The notes under the pieces were generated by a model. That model saw only the letters and a list, made by a program, of their open reading frames with translations. It ran no database searches and was not told where the DNA came from. The position numbers and the translations under genes are program-made. DNA of 64,000 nt from Thecaphora thlaspeos (taxonomy: Eukaryota > Basidiomycota > Ustilaginomycetes > Urocystidales > Glomosporiaceae): the NCBI GenBank assembly GCA_900291925.1, contig UWYS01000023.1, positions 1-64,000 on the forward strand, in the 5' to 3' direction. This document shows positions 22,928-34,560 of the stretch, piece by piece (within the stretch, counting starts at the first letter, position 1; every line of letters starts with the position of its first letter).

Positions 22928-24252
22928 TTAGTCCGCTGCTTCTGCTCTAGGCCCCCCGGCGGATTTCTCGTCCTCGACGTCCATCTCATCTTCCTCCTTG
23001 ACTGCTACCTTCTTCTTTCTGCTACTTTCTTCGAGCACCTCGTCCCTCTTCTTCTTCATCCTATCCTTGAGCGCGCTGAGCTTCTCCTCAAGCTTGTCTC
23101 GTTCCTTGTCCCACTCTTCGTCTGCCTGGTCGATTTCGTCGTCTACTTTCGCTTCCTGTTCGTCCAGTACGTCGTCTTGCGACGGAAGCAACTTGTAGGG
23201 CAGGTAGTAGAGCGGGTAGTCTCCCTCTTCGTTTGCCGCTCGAGAGATGGGCGCGAGGGTGAACGGGATGTGTGGTGCGATCCGATGTGGTTCCGTCTCC
23301 CTTGGACCGCCTCTGTCTCGATCCCGTCTTGAGCCGCCGACACCTCGACTTCCCGCTCCTGTCCGGCTTCGAGGGTGTCCGATGTCGGACTCGACGAGCC
23401 CGACGGTCCAGAGGAATGAGGCCATCCGCCGTTTCTGTGCTCGTCGCGTGCGGTGTTCCGACTCGCGCAGCGCTATCGTCTCGGCCAACCTCCTAGCTTC
23501 CACGACGTAGGAGCGTAGTTCGGCCTCGAGCTCCTGCTTCAGCGTTATTTCGTGCGATTCGCGCTTGAGGCGCTCCTGAAGCCTGGCTTCTAGCGACGCT
23601 CGGCGTCGTGCCTGGCGACGGATGGTCAAGGGGGAGAGGGATCCGTGGAGCGGTGAGCGTCAGCGAAGCAGCCTTCTTCCAAGCTACGTGTAGCAAGCAG
23701 GCAGGCAGTAATGTAGGGCAGACTCACTGCATCACTCGTCTTTTGCTTTTCTGCGTCCGTTTTGAACTTTGTCAGAGTCGAGTTGAGCAGTCCAAACATT
23801 CTCGCGCCCCTCTTTTTGGCGTCTGGATCTTCCCTCCTGGGCCTCTTCCTGGCCGGGTCGGAGGCTGGAGCACCGGAGCGCTGCGAAGAAGATGCGACGG
23901 CGTCCCCTTGCATCGGTTCATCAGTGTAGCTAGATCGAGGTGCAGTGGCTGACAATGGTGGTGACAGACGACGTCGTTGACGGCTTAGCTGGTCGTGCAT
24001 CTCTTCTGCCTCTGGTTCCTCGAGGATGGGTGATGAAGGTCGCTTTTGTCTGCGGCGGGATGAAGATGACGGTGGAGATGAGGGATCCGATGGTGCGCTC
24101 TCGCGTCTTCGACCGTCTGCGTCGGCGGTACCAGGGGCGGGAGCGGACATGGGCGGTAGCGAATCAGCTCCACCACGAGCCTCGTCCGGCTGCAGCTCTG
24201 TGCTGGGCGTCGAGGCGTCATCGGCCGTTATCTGGTCGTGAGACGACGACAT
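22928..24252 (-). CDS. PNN: Pinin/SDK/MemA-domain nuclear protein
   Basis: Two exons, 24252-23728 and 23611-22928, with a 116-base intron (GTGAGT donor, CGCCAG acceptor) placed inside the pinin domain; splicing joins RGARMFGLLNSTLTKFK...SDA directly to ARRRASLEARLQERL, as expected for the family, and gives 402 aa. The N-terminal ~120 residues are disordered, with Ser/Pro-rich and Arg-rich (RRRQKRPSSP, RKRPRR) stretches suggesting nuclear localisation and splicing association. The C-terminal half is a long charged coiled coil, including DEEWDKERDKLEEKLSALK, and a Lys-rich tail (SSRKKKVAVKEEDEMD). Pinin relatives act with the exon-junction/ASAP machinery in pre-mRNA processing. It is divergent from DRS2. 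Confidence 0.85.
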
Positions 24253-25089
24253 CGAGTCTCGATGCCGAATCTTAGTGATGTGATGGTGGGATGTAGGGAG
24301 AGGCGTTGTCGTTGCTAGGCAGAATGGTGGAGGTGTTGGTCGTGGTGGTGGTGAGGTAGAAGAAGGCCTTCTCCCACGCTAAAAAAGTTCATGTGGAGAT
24401 CACGTGACGGCAGCACCTCGGCAGCTCATAACAAACTGCTTGACGACGGCAAATGGCGGTGGCAGCGGGCCGACAGCGACAGAGCTTGCCAGCATGCATC
24501 TTCAAAGCTATGTCGCAAGGTTGACGCTGTGCGGAAGCGGCAAGCAGGCAATGTCGAGGGTCAAGACACCAGAGGGGAAGAGGGAGAGGGAGAGGAAGAG
24601 TGAGAGCGGTGAGGGTGGCTCGGAATTCGGGGATGCCTGCGAGGCAGCCAGCGCTCACGGCTGGCTGCCTCGAGGATCCGAGGCACGAGGCATGGCCCGC
24701 CCGCGCTCACGGTTCACGGCTCACGGCTCACGGCTCACGGCTCACGGCTCACGGCTCACGGCTGGGCCCTCCGCTGTGTGCTGTTCGCAGGCGCGCCGCT
24801 CCCTTTTGGCTGGACAGCAGAAGCACCGCTTTTTGCAGCCTTCACCCAACACCACCATCACCACCACTCTAACTACCTCCCTACCAACAGTCGCCTCCGT
24901 GCAACAGTCGCCGCCCTACTCTCTGTCTCTTTGCTGCCAGCTCCATACCCTTGCCGCTCGAGAACCAGAGCAGACAGGCGAGGCAGGACCTGCAGCTGCT
25001 TCTGCTAGACGACCTGACATCGCACCTCCACGCGACCATCTCACAGCGCGTAAGAAGCCCATGCTGATAGCGAGCACGGGCCCTCAGAC
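24253..25089. promoter_or_regulatory. Divergent pinin/DRS2 promoter region
   Basis: 837 bases between divergent start codons. It contains a CACGTG E-box at 24401-24406, about 150 bases from the pinin ATG, and a heptamer array at 24706-24761. The DRS2-proximal part (24840-25080) is C/T-rich with CACCA repeats, as in a leader. Confidence 0.5.
24706..24761. repeat. CTCACGG heptamer tandem array (8 units)
   Basis: Eight head-to-tail 7-base units; the second reads TTCACGG and the rest are identical. A lone further copy of the motif (GCTCACGGCTGG) lies near 24652. The array sits inside the pinin/DRS2 divergent promoter. The unit length is not a multiple of three and there is no spacer, so it is neither coding nor a CRISPR. 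Confidence 0.9.
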
Positions 25090-28000
25090 ATGGACGACTT
25101 TGACGACTTTATCGCTCATGGCGGCCGGCCGGGACAGCCACCACCCGAAGGAACCCAGTCACACCGTTCACTCAACCGCGACCCTTTCGAGTTCGGAGAG
25201 AGCCGCGAGTCGCTAGGGCTCGGCACCTACTCGCAGCAGCACAGCGTCAACAATAACGGCCACCATGCAAGCAGCGGCGGCGGCGGACCCTCTCACGTCC
25301 TCGTCGATGCAGACGACCCCGACCTCCTCGGCGACGACCTCGACGATCACACCACCGACCGCGGCGCACAGAGCGGCAGTGGCACCGGCATCAATCCAGG
25401 CAGGAGACCCGACTATCCCCCAAGCAACTACAGCTACGCCGGCGAGCCCGAAACGTCAATGGGCCTTGGCGCGCCGAGGCTCAACTTTGGCTCTCACAAT
25501 CAGGGAAGCACAGAAAGCGGCCTGCCACTCGCAGACGCTGCCGCCACGCCTGCAGGATACGGCCACGGCGGTCGCGGATTCAGCAGCGAAGGGCCCTTCG
25601 CCGACGCCTACGCCGCCAGGCACAGCTTCAAGAGCATCGAGGCAGACGACGACCCGATGTCTGCGATGAATGACCACAAGTTCTCGCCCTACGTCACACC
25701 TGGCGGCGCAGGAGTCGGACCGAGGGGCGGATCATCGTCGGGGGCAGCGGGAGGAGGAGGGGCAGGCGGTGCTTACACGAAGCCTGGAGCGGCGAGCCAG
25801 AGCCGCAAGCCGCCCAGCGATAGTCCGCTAGACGGCTTGAAGCGGAGCCTGCGGACGCTCAAGGACGACGTCTCGTCGCTCGTCAACAGGAACAAAAAGG
25901 GCGCCGTGCTCGAGGGCGAGCGCATCGTCCGGCTCAACGACCCCACGACCAACGACAAGATGAACTTCCTCGACAACTACATCAGCACCAGCAAGTACAA
26001 CGTCATCACCTTCACGCCAAAATTCCTCGTCGAGCAGTTCTCCAAGTACGCCAACGTCTTCTTCCTCTTCACCGCCTGCATTCAGCAGATCCCCGGCGTC
26101 TCGCCTACCAATCGCTGGACCACTATCGTCCCCCTCGCCCTCGTTCTGCTCGCGTCGGCGTTCAAGGAGGTCAAGGAGGACGTCAAGCGGCACCAGTCCG
26201 ACTCGGAGCTCAACGCGCGTATCGCCCATGTCCTCGACCCTGGCACAGGATCGTTCGAGCCGCGGCGTTGGCGTCACGTCCGCGTTGGCGATATCATCCG
26301 CGTTGAGAATAACGAATTCTTTCCGGCCGACCTGGTACTGTTGAGCAGCTCAGAGCCTGAGGGCCTCTGCTACGTCGAGACTGCCAACCTCGACGGCGAG
26401 ACCAATCTCAAGATCAAGCAAGCCTCGCCCGACACGGCCAAGCTTACCTCATCGACGGTGGCTCGCTCGCTGCGTGGGCAGCTCGTCTCCGAGCAGCCCA
26501 ACAACAGCCTCTACACGTTCGACGCGACGCTCAACATCCAGATCAGCTCGACGCCCGGCTTCAGCGGAACGCCAATGAAGAAGGCGCCACTGGGCCCCGA
26601 GCAGTTACTTCTTCGGGGTGCCCAGCTTCGCAATACGCCATGGGTCTACGGCCTCGTCGTCTTCACGGGCCACGAGACGAAGCTGATGCGCAATGCAACT
26701 GCAGCACCGATCAAGCGGACCGCCGTCGAGCGTCAAGTCAATGTTCAGATCCTGCTCCTCTTCATCCTGCTGCTGGCGCTCTCGATCGCTTCTTCAGTCG
26801 GCGCCATCGTTCGGAACACGGCATACTCGGGCGAGATGAGGTACCTACTCCTCGAGGACGACAGGACGGGCAAGGCGCGCCGCTTCATCGAGGATGTCCT
26901 CACGTTCGTCATCGCCTACAACAACCTCATTCCGATCTCGCTCATCGTCACGATGGAGGTGGTCAAGTATCAGCAGGCGATGCTGATCAACTCGGACCTT
27001 GACATGTACTACGCGCCCACCGACACGCCAGCCCTCTGCCGGACGTCGAGCCTGGTTGAGGAGCTCGGCCAGATCGATTACATCTTCAGCGACAAGACAG
27101 GCACGCTGACGCGCAATGAGATGGTGTTCCGCCAGGCCAGCATCGGCGGCATTTCATTCACCGACGTCATCGACGAGAGCAAGCAAGGGACCGGCGAGAT
27201 CGGGCCGGACGGCCGCGAGGTTGGCGGTCAGCAGACGTGGCACGAGCTCAAGGCCATCATGGAGGGTCGCACCCCAGACGACGGGAGCAGCCCCGTGATC
27301 GACGAGTTCCTCACGCTGCTGGCCGTCTGCCACACGGTGATCCCGGAGCGCCAGGGCGACAGGGTCATCTTCCAGGCCTCGAGCCCAGACGAAGCGGCAC
27401 TCGTTGCGGGGGCTGAGTCGCTCGGCTACCAGTTCACCACGCGTAAGCCGCGCTCGGTCTACGTGACAATCCGCGGCGTCGAGCACGAGTTTGAGATCCT
27501 CAACGTCTGCGAGTTCAACAGCACGCGTAAGCGGATGTCGGCGCTGGTGCGTGGCGCTGACGGGAAAATCAAGCTCTACTGTAAGGGCGCCGACACCGTC
27601 ATCTGTGAGCGGCTCAGCGAGAACCAGCCGTTCCTCGAGCAGACGACGGTCCACCTCGAGGACTATGCGACCGAGGGCCTCCGGACGCTCTGCATCGCGA
27701 TGCGCGAGATCCCCGAGCAGGAGTACCGCCAGTGGGTCAAGATCTACGATCAGGCGGCCGCGACGCTCAAGGACCGCTCTGAGGCGCTCGATAAGGCTGC
27801 CGAGCTGATCGAGCAGAACATGTTCCTGCTCGGGGCAACGGCGATTGAGGACAAGCTGCAGGAGGGCGTCCCCGAAACCATTCACACGCTTCAGAGCGCT
27901 GGGATAAAAATCTGGGTTTTGACGGGCGACCGCCAGGAGACGGCCATCAACATCGGCCTGTCGTGCCGGCTGATCTCAGAGTCGATGAACCTCGTCATTA

Positions 28001-29535
28001 TCAACGAGGAGAACCTCCACGACACCACCGAGTTCCTCACGAAGAAGCTCGCCGCCATCAAGAACCAGCGGACCGCGGGGGAGCAGGAGGAGCTGGCGCT
28101 TATCATCGACGGCAAGAGTCTGACGTTCGCGCTGGAAAAGGAGCTCTCCAAGGTCTTCCTCGAGCTCGCCGTGATGTGCAAGGCCGTCATCTGCTGCCGC
28201 GTATCGCCGCTGCAGAAGGCTCTGGTGGTCAAGCTGGTCAAGAAGAACATGAAGGCGCTCCTGCTTGCCATCGGCGACGGCGCCAACGACGTCTCGATGA
28301 TCCAGGCGGCCCACGTCGGCGTCGGAATCAGCGGTGTCGAGGGCCTCCAAGCGGCGCGCTCGGCCGATGTCGCCATCAGCCAGTTCCGATACCTCCGTAA
28401 GCTGCTCCTCGTCCACGGCTCGTGGAGCTACGCACGCCTCAGCAAGATGATCCTCTACTCGTTCTACAAGAACATCACGCTCTACATGACACTTTTCTGG
28501 TACTCGTTCCAGAACAGCTTCTCGGGCCAGGTCGCCTTTGAGTCGTGGCTCCTATCGTGAGTCAGCACTGTGGTATTATTTGGGCGTGGCTCGCCTCGAG
28601 AGAAATCGCATTGACCTCTCTTCTTCGCTTTCCATCTCCTCGGACACGCGCTTGCCGCTCGCCCATTTGCCCCGCCCAGCTTCTACAACGTCATCTTCAC
28701 CGTGCTGCCGCCGCTGGTAATTGGCATTTTTGACCAGTACCTCTCGGCGCGTATGCTCGACCGGTATCCGCAGCTCTACGGCCAGGTCTACTTTAATAAG
28801 CGCCGGTTCTGGGGCTGGACGCTCAACGCCTTCTATCACTCGCTCGTCTCATATCTCTTCGTTACGATCGCCTTTTGGGGCTCGCCGCAGGTCTCGAGCG
28901 GCCACGTCTCGTACTCGTGGCTGTGGGGCACGACGCTATTCATCGCGGTCCTCGTCACGGTGCTGGGCAAGGCGGCGCTGGTCTCGGACCTGTGGACCAA
29001 GTATACGTTTGCCGCCATCCCTGGATCGCTCCTCTTCACCTTAGCCTTCACGGCCATCTATGCACTCATCGCGCCGTGCCTCAACTTTTCCACCGAGCTC
29101 GACGGAATTGCAGGCAGGCTGTACGGTTTCAGCCTATTTTGGTTCTGCATGATTCTCGTCCCCGTCGTCTGCCTGCTGCGCGACATTTGCTGGAAGTACT
29201 GGAAGAGGACCTACCGGCCCGAGTCTTACCACATTGTCCAGGAGGTGCAGAAGTACAACCTCCAGGACTACAGGCCGAGGATGGACCAATTCCAGAAGTA
29301 CGTCCCATTCCATCCCCTCCTTGTTCGCTCCTTTCTTTGCCTAGCCTTGGCCATCGTGTTGAAATCTCACCCTCCACTTCCCTCTTTCCCTTTGTATTGC
29401 CACAGGGCGATTCGAAAAGTTCGAGCAGTACAGCGGATGCGTCGAACGAGGGGTTTCGCCTTTTCGCAGACGGAAGGATCGGCCGACCTCATCCGAAAGT
29501 ACGATACCACCATCGCCAAAGCCTCTGGACAATAA
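25090..29535 (+). CDS. DRS2: P4-type ATPase, aminophospholipid flippase (Drs2 family)
   Basis: Three exons, 25090-28556, 28680-29297 and 29406-29535, introns of 123 and 108 bases, giving 1404 aa. The first ~250 residues are a disordered cytosolic tail rich in Gly/Ser. The family motifs are intact: DGET at 435-438 (actuator loop, P4-specific), the phosphorylated DKTGTLT with Asp668, KGAD in the nucleotide domain, and the GDGAND hinge at 1062-1067. Membrane helices M1-M2 precede the actuator loop, and M5 onward run from FYKNITLYMTLFWYSF across intron 1 into FYNVIFTVLPPLVIGIFDQY. The third exon gives the C-terminal RAVQRMRRTRGFAFSQ motif of Drs2/ATP8A proteins, part of the regulatory tail. These trans-Golgi pumps move phosphatidylserine/ethanolamine to the cytosolic leaflet with a Cdc50 partner. 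Confidence 0.95.
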
Positions 29536-30090
29536 GGCTCGCTTGTGTTCCGATCTCTTCATCTCGGTTCTGCGCTGGGATGGGATAAAGGTTTTCGCTG
29601 GCGTGGTCTGTTATTGCTCGCTCTTGATCGAGTTTTCAAAAACATGGACTTTTTCCAGACCGAAGAACGTGCGTGGGTAGAGAAAGAATGTATTTTAGAG
29701 GTGTGGGGACAGGAGTGGGCTGTCCCTCCGTTCGACGCAGAGGTTCATCTTGCAGCTTTTCAGCAGCAGGTTTTGAATTTGGAAGACCTGCCGAGGTTGG
29801 GAGAGCTTCGTCCGATGGTGGACACGATTTAGGACCGACTGCAACGGGGGACACCGGGGCTGACGTGCGTCCACCTCCGCTCAAGACCGGGGGCATCGCC
29901 ATACGTTGTGTAATTTCATAACGAACTTATTTTAATGTAATTGAAGGGATTTTTCCTGGGACTTGCACCTGGCTGAAGCCAAGCGTTACATTGTGAGGAT
30001 TGACACTGCAGCTTAGTGGTCGGCATGGTGCTACTTCAGCAGCTTGATCTACCCTTGTTCGACCCTCTGGTCGGACTGCCCTTTCGCCTT
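29536..30090. other. Intergenic region at the island's left edge
   Basis: DRS2 3' flank meeting the 3' flank of secreted-protein gene A. A 95-codon ORF at 29545-29832 has no recognisable domain and begins just after the DRS2 stop, so it is not called. An AT-richer patch lies at 29920-29960. Confidence 0.45.
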
Positions 30091-31000
30091 TTATTTGGTG
30101 CCAGAAGATCCAGCACCCGGGTCGTTGAAACTGTGGCCAGAAGTGGTCGACCAGTGCCTCAAGCTCGCATACTCAGGAGTATGTAGCAACATCTGCTGCT
30201 GTCTCAGCTTGTACCACTTGTACAGACCTGCATCGCTGAGTTGCCTCAAGAAGAAAGTACGCTTTTTCTCTTCAAACTCCTTCTTTTCCTTGTTCTCGAC
30301 TTCAAGAACCTTCGTCATCCAGTCAAAGACCTTGTTGCTGCATGGGTAATAGGGAGGATGAAAAAGTATTGGAGACGGTCAGAATAAAGATCGAAATAAA
30401 GGGTGCGGAAGAGACGGAAGGGGTCTCTTACTGTATGGCCTCTATATTCTGTTTGCTGTGGGACGTCAGGAGGAAGCACGAGAAGGGCAGGGAAGCGTCT
30501 CAGTAGGTGGAAGAAGGCACTTCAAGAGTGTAAGTAGGAACGGGAGTGCAGCTCAACGTTATGGCCATTTCGTCCTCCAAGCGCTGAACTTCTTTCATGA
30601 AGTACCATTCGTCTTGACTGTTCGGTTCAGAAAATCCCATGGCGAGATGATTCCTGACCTCGTACAGCGCGTTCTGCCTGTTGATGATGCAAGGCTCGAG
30701 GAGATTTCATCAAGCAAGAGGAACTTTCAGATTTTGTGTGCGACCTTATCGAGTTTCCTGGACTGCACTGAAGAGCGAGGTGCGTACTCACGTAAATTTA
30801 GCATGATTGACGTTTCTCTCGAGTACAGGCTTGATTTCTTGGATGGGTTGGCGGTAGTCTCCAGCCATCCAGCCTTGGTTTTCAAGTGTTTTGAGCAGGG
30901 AAAGGACTTCTTCCGAGATCGCTAGAACGATGGGCGAGCTGGCAAAGAGCAAGACGAGGAGCGCCAGGAAGAAACTGCGGAAAAGGGTAGGGGGCTTCAT
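30091..31000 (-). CDS. Small secreted helical protein, copy A (effector-like family)
   Basis: Four exons deduced from splice signals and from the matching structure of copy B: 31000-30792, 30677-30558, 30455-30432 (24 nt) and 30337-30091, giving 199 aa with no internal stop. The N-terminus is a clear signal peptide (LFRSFFLALLVLLFASSP, cleavage near VLA-IS). The mature part is about 172 residues, cysteine-free, charged and predicted helical, with a DYRQPIQEI motif early, WMTKVLEVENKEKKEF in the middle and TFFLRQLSDAGLYKWYK near the end, then a Ser/Gly-rich tail. A TATA box (TATAAAT, 31130-31135 on this strand) lies 130 bases upstream. I recognise no family. Size, signal peptide, location in a gene-poor duplicated island and fast divergence resemble candidate effectors of plant-associated fungi; that is inference. 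Confidence 0.68.
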
Positions 31001-32110
31001 TTTGTACGAGATAGGTTGTCGATGGCCGTGTTGAAGCGAGGAAGGAAGGACGGGGAGGGAAGGGGGATGGCAGGATAAATGAGGGCGCAAGAAAATGGGG
31101 GAGAGGATCTAAGAGAGGGGCGGCAGGGATTTATAGCTTCGCTCCCTTGGACTCCCTCTGGCTTGTGGCAGTCCTCGTCCTTAGGCAATGCAGCGAGAAG
31201 GATGGCGGTGATCTGAAGGGGAAATAACGGGAGACCTATCGTGCTGCCGAGATAGCCTGGCCTTTCTTTGTCGCCTCTTCGATCCGGCGGCCATTCGAAG
31301 AGAGGCATTTCGAGGGAGGAAAGTACAGTCACCGGCCCTTCTCCCTCTGTACGATTAGCAGACTCAGAGCTTGCTCGGATACTCGCAAGACGGTCCGCAA
31401 GTGCCGCCTCGCCTGCGCCCTGACTGAACTTAGCAGCTGAAGAAAAAATCGATACGGTACCTTGGTATGGCGTCAAGCCGCCCCGCTCCAATTCCATCAC
31501 AAGATTTTGGCGGAAGGCTTCGCAACATTATTAACAAGCAGTAGTCACACCCTATGCTCTGCCCCGAGTCCTTATCAAGCTTTCGGCGCTCTCACCGTCC
31601 CATTCCAGAGACTGTTATCTTGCATCGCAGCCCTTTCTCGTCACGCACGCACCAAAGGAAGATTCTCTTTGGGCTGTTATAGGTCTTTCCTCGGTCTACG
31701 CCACCATGCCAACCGAACAACGAACAAAGGGCCAAGCTCGGGACTTCCGTCGCATCGCTCGGTCGTGAGTAGCAATGGATCACAGCTTCGTCTCGTGCTG
31801 CATGTTAGGGCGCATGGGCTGCAGGGAAAGATGAAGTGCTGCTCGTTCAAATTGCTATACGCTCTGAAGCGAAAGGCACGGGGATAACACCCTCAGAGGA
31901 AAAAGCACCCGATCATCCAAACCTCTCGGCGGCATGTTTCACTTGGGGAGGAGATATAGAGGCGCATCGGCGTCTTCAGCTGTCAGCCGCAGCAGGAACT
32001 CCGGCCTAACAACTACAAGCAAGGCTTCGTATCAGCTGAGCTGCCCAACCGGACTGGCGATCCACCTGCTCGATTGTGCCGTGGGGCAAGCCAGGAATAA
32101 GAATCCTTCA
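31001..32110. repeat. Upstream part of ~2 kb segmental duplication (copy A side)
   Basis: Sequence upstream of gene A is recognisably homologous, though diverged, to that upstream of gene B (35507-36400). Landmarks are the TATAGCTT(C/T)GCTCCC block (31131 / 35635), the CGAGTC(C/T)TT...CTCTCAC(C/G)GTCCCAT block (31567 / 36056) and the CCGGACTG(G/A)CGA(T/C)CCACCTGC...GCCGTGGGG block (32049 / 36342). No conserved reading frame was found in it, so it is mostly regulatory or non-coding. Confidence 0.6.
31130..31135 (-). promoter_or_regulatory. TATA box of secreted-protein gene A
   Basis: TATAAA in the context AAGCTATAAATCCC, 130 bases upstream of the gene A start codon. The same AAGCTATAAA context occurs 128 bases upstream of the aligned start of copy B. 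Confidence 0.6.
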
Positions 32111-32139
32111 TTCTCTGGGTTGGCTTTCAACGACACATG

Positions 32140-32232
32140 TAACGCGTTTCCCTGGGAATCCGGCCTCGAAATCTACTCGTCGGCCTTCCTCACCACCACC
32201 ACCCTTGCCGTCACTGCTACACCACCTGCACT
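32140..32232 (+). repeat. 93-bp inverted repeat, left arm
   Basis: This arm is the reverse complement of 32777-32869 with a single mismatch over 93 bases. The arms begin TAACGCGTTTCCC and end with TGCACT, separated by 544 bases. No target-site duplication is visible outside the arms. It lies at the outer limit of the segment shared with the gene B block. Confidence 0.93.
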
Positions 32233-32776
32233 AAATCTTGCTCTCTGGAACAGCACAGCAGCACCTCTGTACTGCCAGCACCCTGCCAAAGACTGCTGCC
32301 CACGGGGCACAGCAGGCCCTCTCACCAGCCGCCGAGGCCACTCTTGCCACCCACATGGAGGAGCCGCATTTGCTGCAAGCTGCAGAAGGGGTTTGACGAG
32401 TTGTTGCACGGCTGCAAGCTGGTCCAAGGGAGGGAGCGACACAGCAAGTCACCGCTCAAGACAACCTTCGAGGCAGGCGACCGTTGCTACATCAGCAAGG
32501 CAGCATCAAGCAAGGCAAAGGGCAAAGGCAAAGCGGCTGACGTTGCGCAACCACCCCCTCTAGCACCTGCTGAGCCTGCAGAGCCACTGCCAGCACCACC
32601 CCAACTTGCTGTTGATCCTGCTTCCACTGGACCAAGCTCTCTCGCCTTGTATGACCCCTGGCTCCTCTTCCCCAACCCATTTGGCAGCAGTTCTGGGCCA
32701 GGCGAGCAAAGCTGAGCATGTACTATTTGCAGCAAGTGTTGAACTGATTGCAGTGCTTGTCTGGTGTGCTTGACAG
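32233..32776. other. Loop between the inverted-repeat arms
   Basis: 544 bases without a recognised gene. A plus-strand ORF (32344-32715, 123 codons) has a Lys/Gly-rich part (SSKAKGKGKAADV) and a Pro-rich tail; no transposase or other domain is visible. Candidate payload of a foldback element or simply spacer. Confidence 0.4.
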
Positions 32777-32869
32777 AGTGCAGATGGTGTAGCAGTGACG
32801 GCAAGGGTGGTGGTGGTGAGGAAGGCCGACGAGTAGATTTCGAGGCCGGATTCCCAGGGAAACGCGTTA
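32777..32869 (-). repeat. 93-bp inverted repeat, right arm
   Basis: Reverse complement of 32140-32232, one mismatch. Together the arms could fold into a long, nearly perfect hairpin in DNA or in a read-through transcript. Confidence 0.93.
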
Positions 32870-34560
32870 GTGGCATTGTCAGCAAGAGCCTCGCCGATGG
32901 CGTTCCCTGCGATAACGCTCAACTCTTACGTTATCGAGTCGAGTGAGCTCGTGCCGAGCGTACCCCTCGTCGGCTTGCTTCCGGAACCTATGTCCCCGGA
33001 CGAGGTGTGTCGCTGGCATACGATTCGCCCCTCCGATTAGGGGGGGCACCCCCGCCTTCTTGCCCCGGGTATGGATCTTCTGCGAAGACAATTGGTGGTA
33101 TAGTTGAGCTTGCGCCCCGCTCAGCCGCCTACCTGCTCCCCCCATTTCCGTACCAATACGCGCCCAACCCTCTTTGCTCCTCTCTCTCGCCGTCTAGCTC
33201 TGACGCTGTCCGGCGTGCCCGGTCAGGGTGAAAAGTTCAGGAAAAGTAACAATTCGCACGCTGTGCCGAAGCAAGAACTGGAGCGGAAGTACAAAGCGTT
33301 TGTATAGGCCCGAGCCTCCCTGTGTGTTTATCAAGATCACCGTATTTGCTATAATCGCAAGCGAGGGAGGCGTACCCTCCGAAGAACCCTTACGGGAAAA
33401 GGCTTCGACGTAGTCCCAACCCACCCAGATTCACTGGAATGACGCACAGAACACTAAGTGAGTGGGGAGCCATCTCTTCCCAAGCTTACCTCCCGACGGT
33501 TAGATCTCCGTTAAGATTTCGATTGGAGCTTTCGTGCGACCCAGTCCATCCCAGATCAAGTCTGCTCCGTCAACTTCGCTCAGAAAGCTGCAAATTAGCC
33601 CACGGCGATTTGGCGGCATTGTGGCGTGATCGAGGCTCGCGAGCGGCCTGCTGCGCGCTGTGTCCGTCGAGGCAGACCTTCCGCCACACGGGAGAGAGGA
33701 AGGAGAAGAAAAACGTAATCACGTGAGAAGAAAAGGCCACGAGGCCGGCCCCGCGAGTTTGCTGGGGTTGGCATAGGGAACAGTATTACGGAGCTACAGG
33801 CAGGAAGGACGGCAAATCCGTACAATGGAGAGGGGCCCTTATGCAAAGCGAGAACGACGGCAACGCCGTCGAGACACGAGGACAGGGTGGGTGGGGAAGG
33901 AGAGGAGAGACGAGGGAATGCGAGAAAGGGTGTCTCGACAAGGGAGATAGGGCGAGACGAGGAAGAGATGCTGGGCCGGTTGAAGGGGCCGTAGGCAGAG
34001 AGGAGCCCCCCTCAGAAGAGGTGCGGGCATATGGGCTGTGTGTGTGTGTGTGTGCTGGTAGCTGCTTGACGGCAGGCGCTCGGAACCGGTGGGTCCGTTT
34101 CCCGCTTGAGCATTTCGGCTTCCACACTATCTTGCATTGCTGCTCACCATTGCCAGCCACCCGTCCCTCTCCTTGATCAAAATCCCCAAGTCTTCTTCAG
34201 GGCGTGCGCCCGGTCTTGGGGCCCAGAGAGGTCACATCGCTTTATTGATAAGGGAGACAAAATTCGAATTCTCTAGGGCCTTTGCCCGTGCCTTAAAGTA
34301 TTGAGAGGATGCCAGCTAGCCAAGGCAGTGTCATCCCTTGTCGAGGGTTTGTTGTCGTCTTCGTATGTCACTATGACGACGGACGTTGAACAGAGGCCGC
34401 AGAGCGGGTGGCGCTCCACCTCGTTCCACCTTTTTTCCTTGCCTCTCCAACTTCTCGTTCCACCGTTCTCCCTTCCTGCCACAACTTCACCCCATCATTC
34501 AAGAAGGGAGCGAGAGCAGGGTAGAAAAAAAAGCCCGACAGCTAAGTCGAGTTTCCCACG
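32870..34560. other. Gene-poor spacer between the two duplicated blocks
   Basis: About 1.7 kb with no recognised gene. It holds a GT microsatellite at about 34040-34052 and an AT-richer stretch at 33230-33370. ORFs up to ~124 codons lack domains or codon bias. Confidence 0.45.

Noticed and set aside
22542..22928. 128-codon minus-strand ORF starting one base into the pinin stop codon region
   Set aside because: It lies where the pinin 3' UTR should be, has no domain and no codon bias.
24706..24761. Repeat array considered as a CRISPR or telomere-like repeat
   Set aside because: Units are head to tail without spacers, only 7 bases long, not a telomere motif, and this is a eukaryotic nuclear sequence.
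29545..29832. 95-codon ORF just after the DRS2 stop
   Set aside because: No domain or signal sequence, and it overlaps the expected DRS2 3' UTR.
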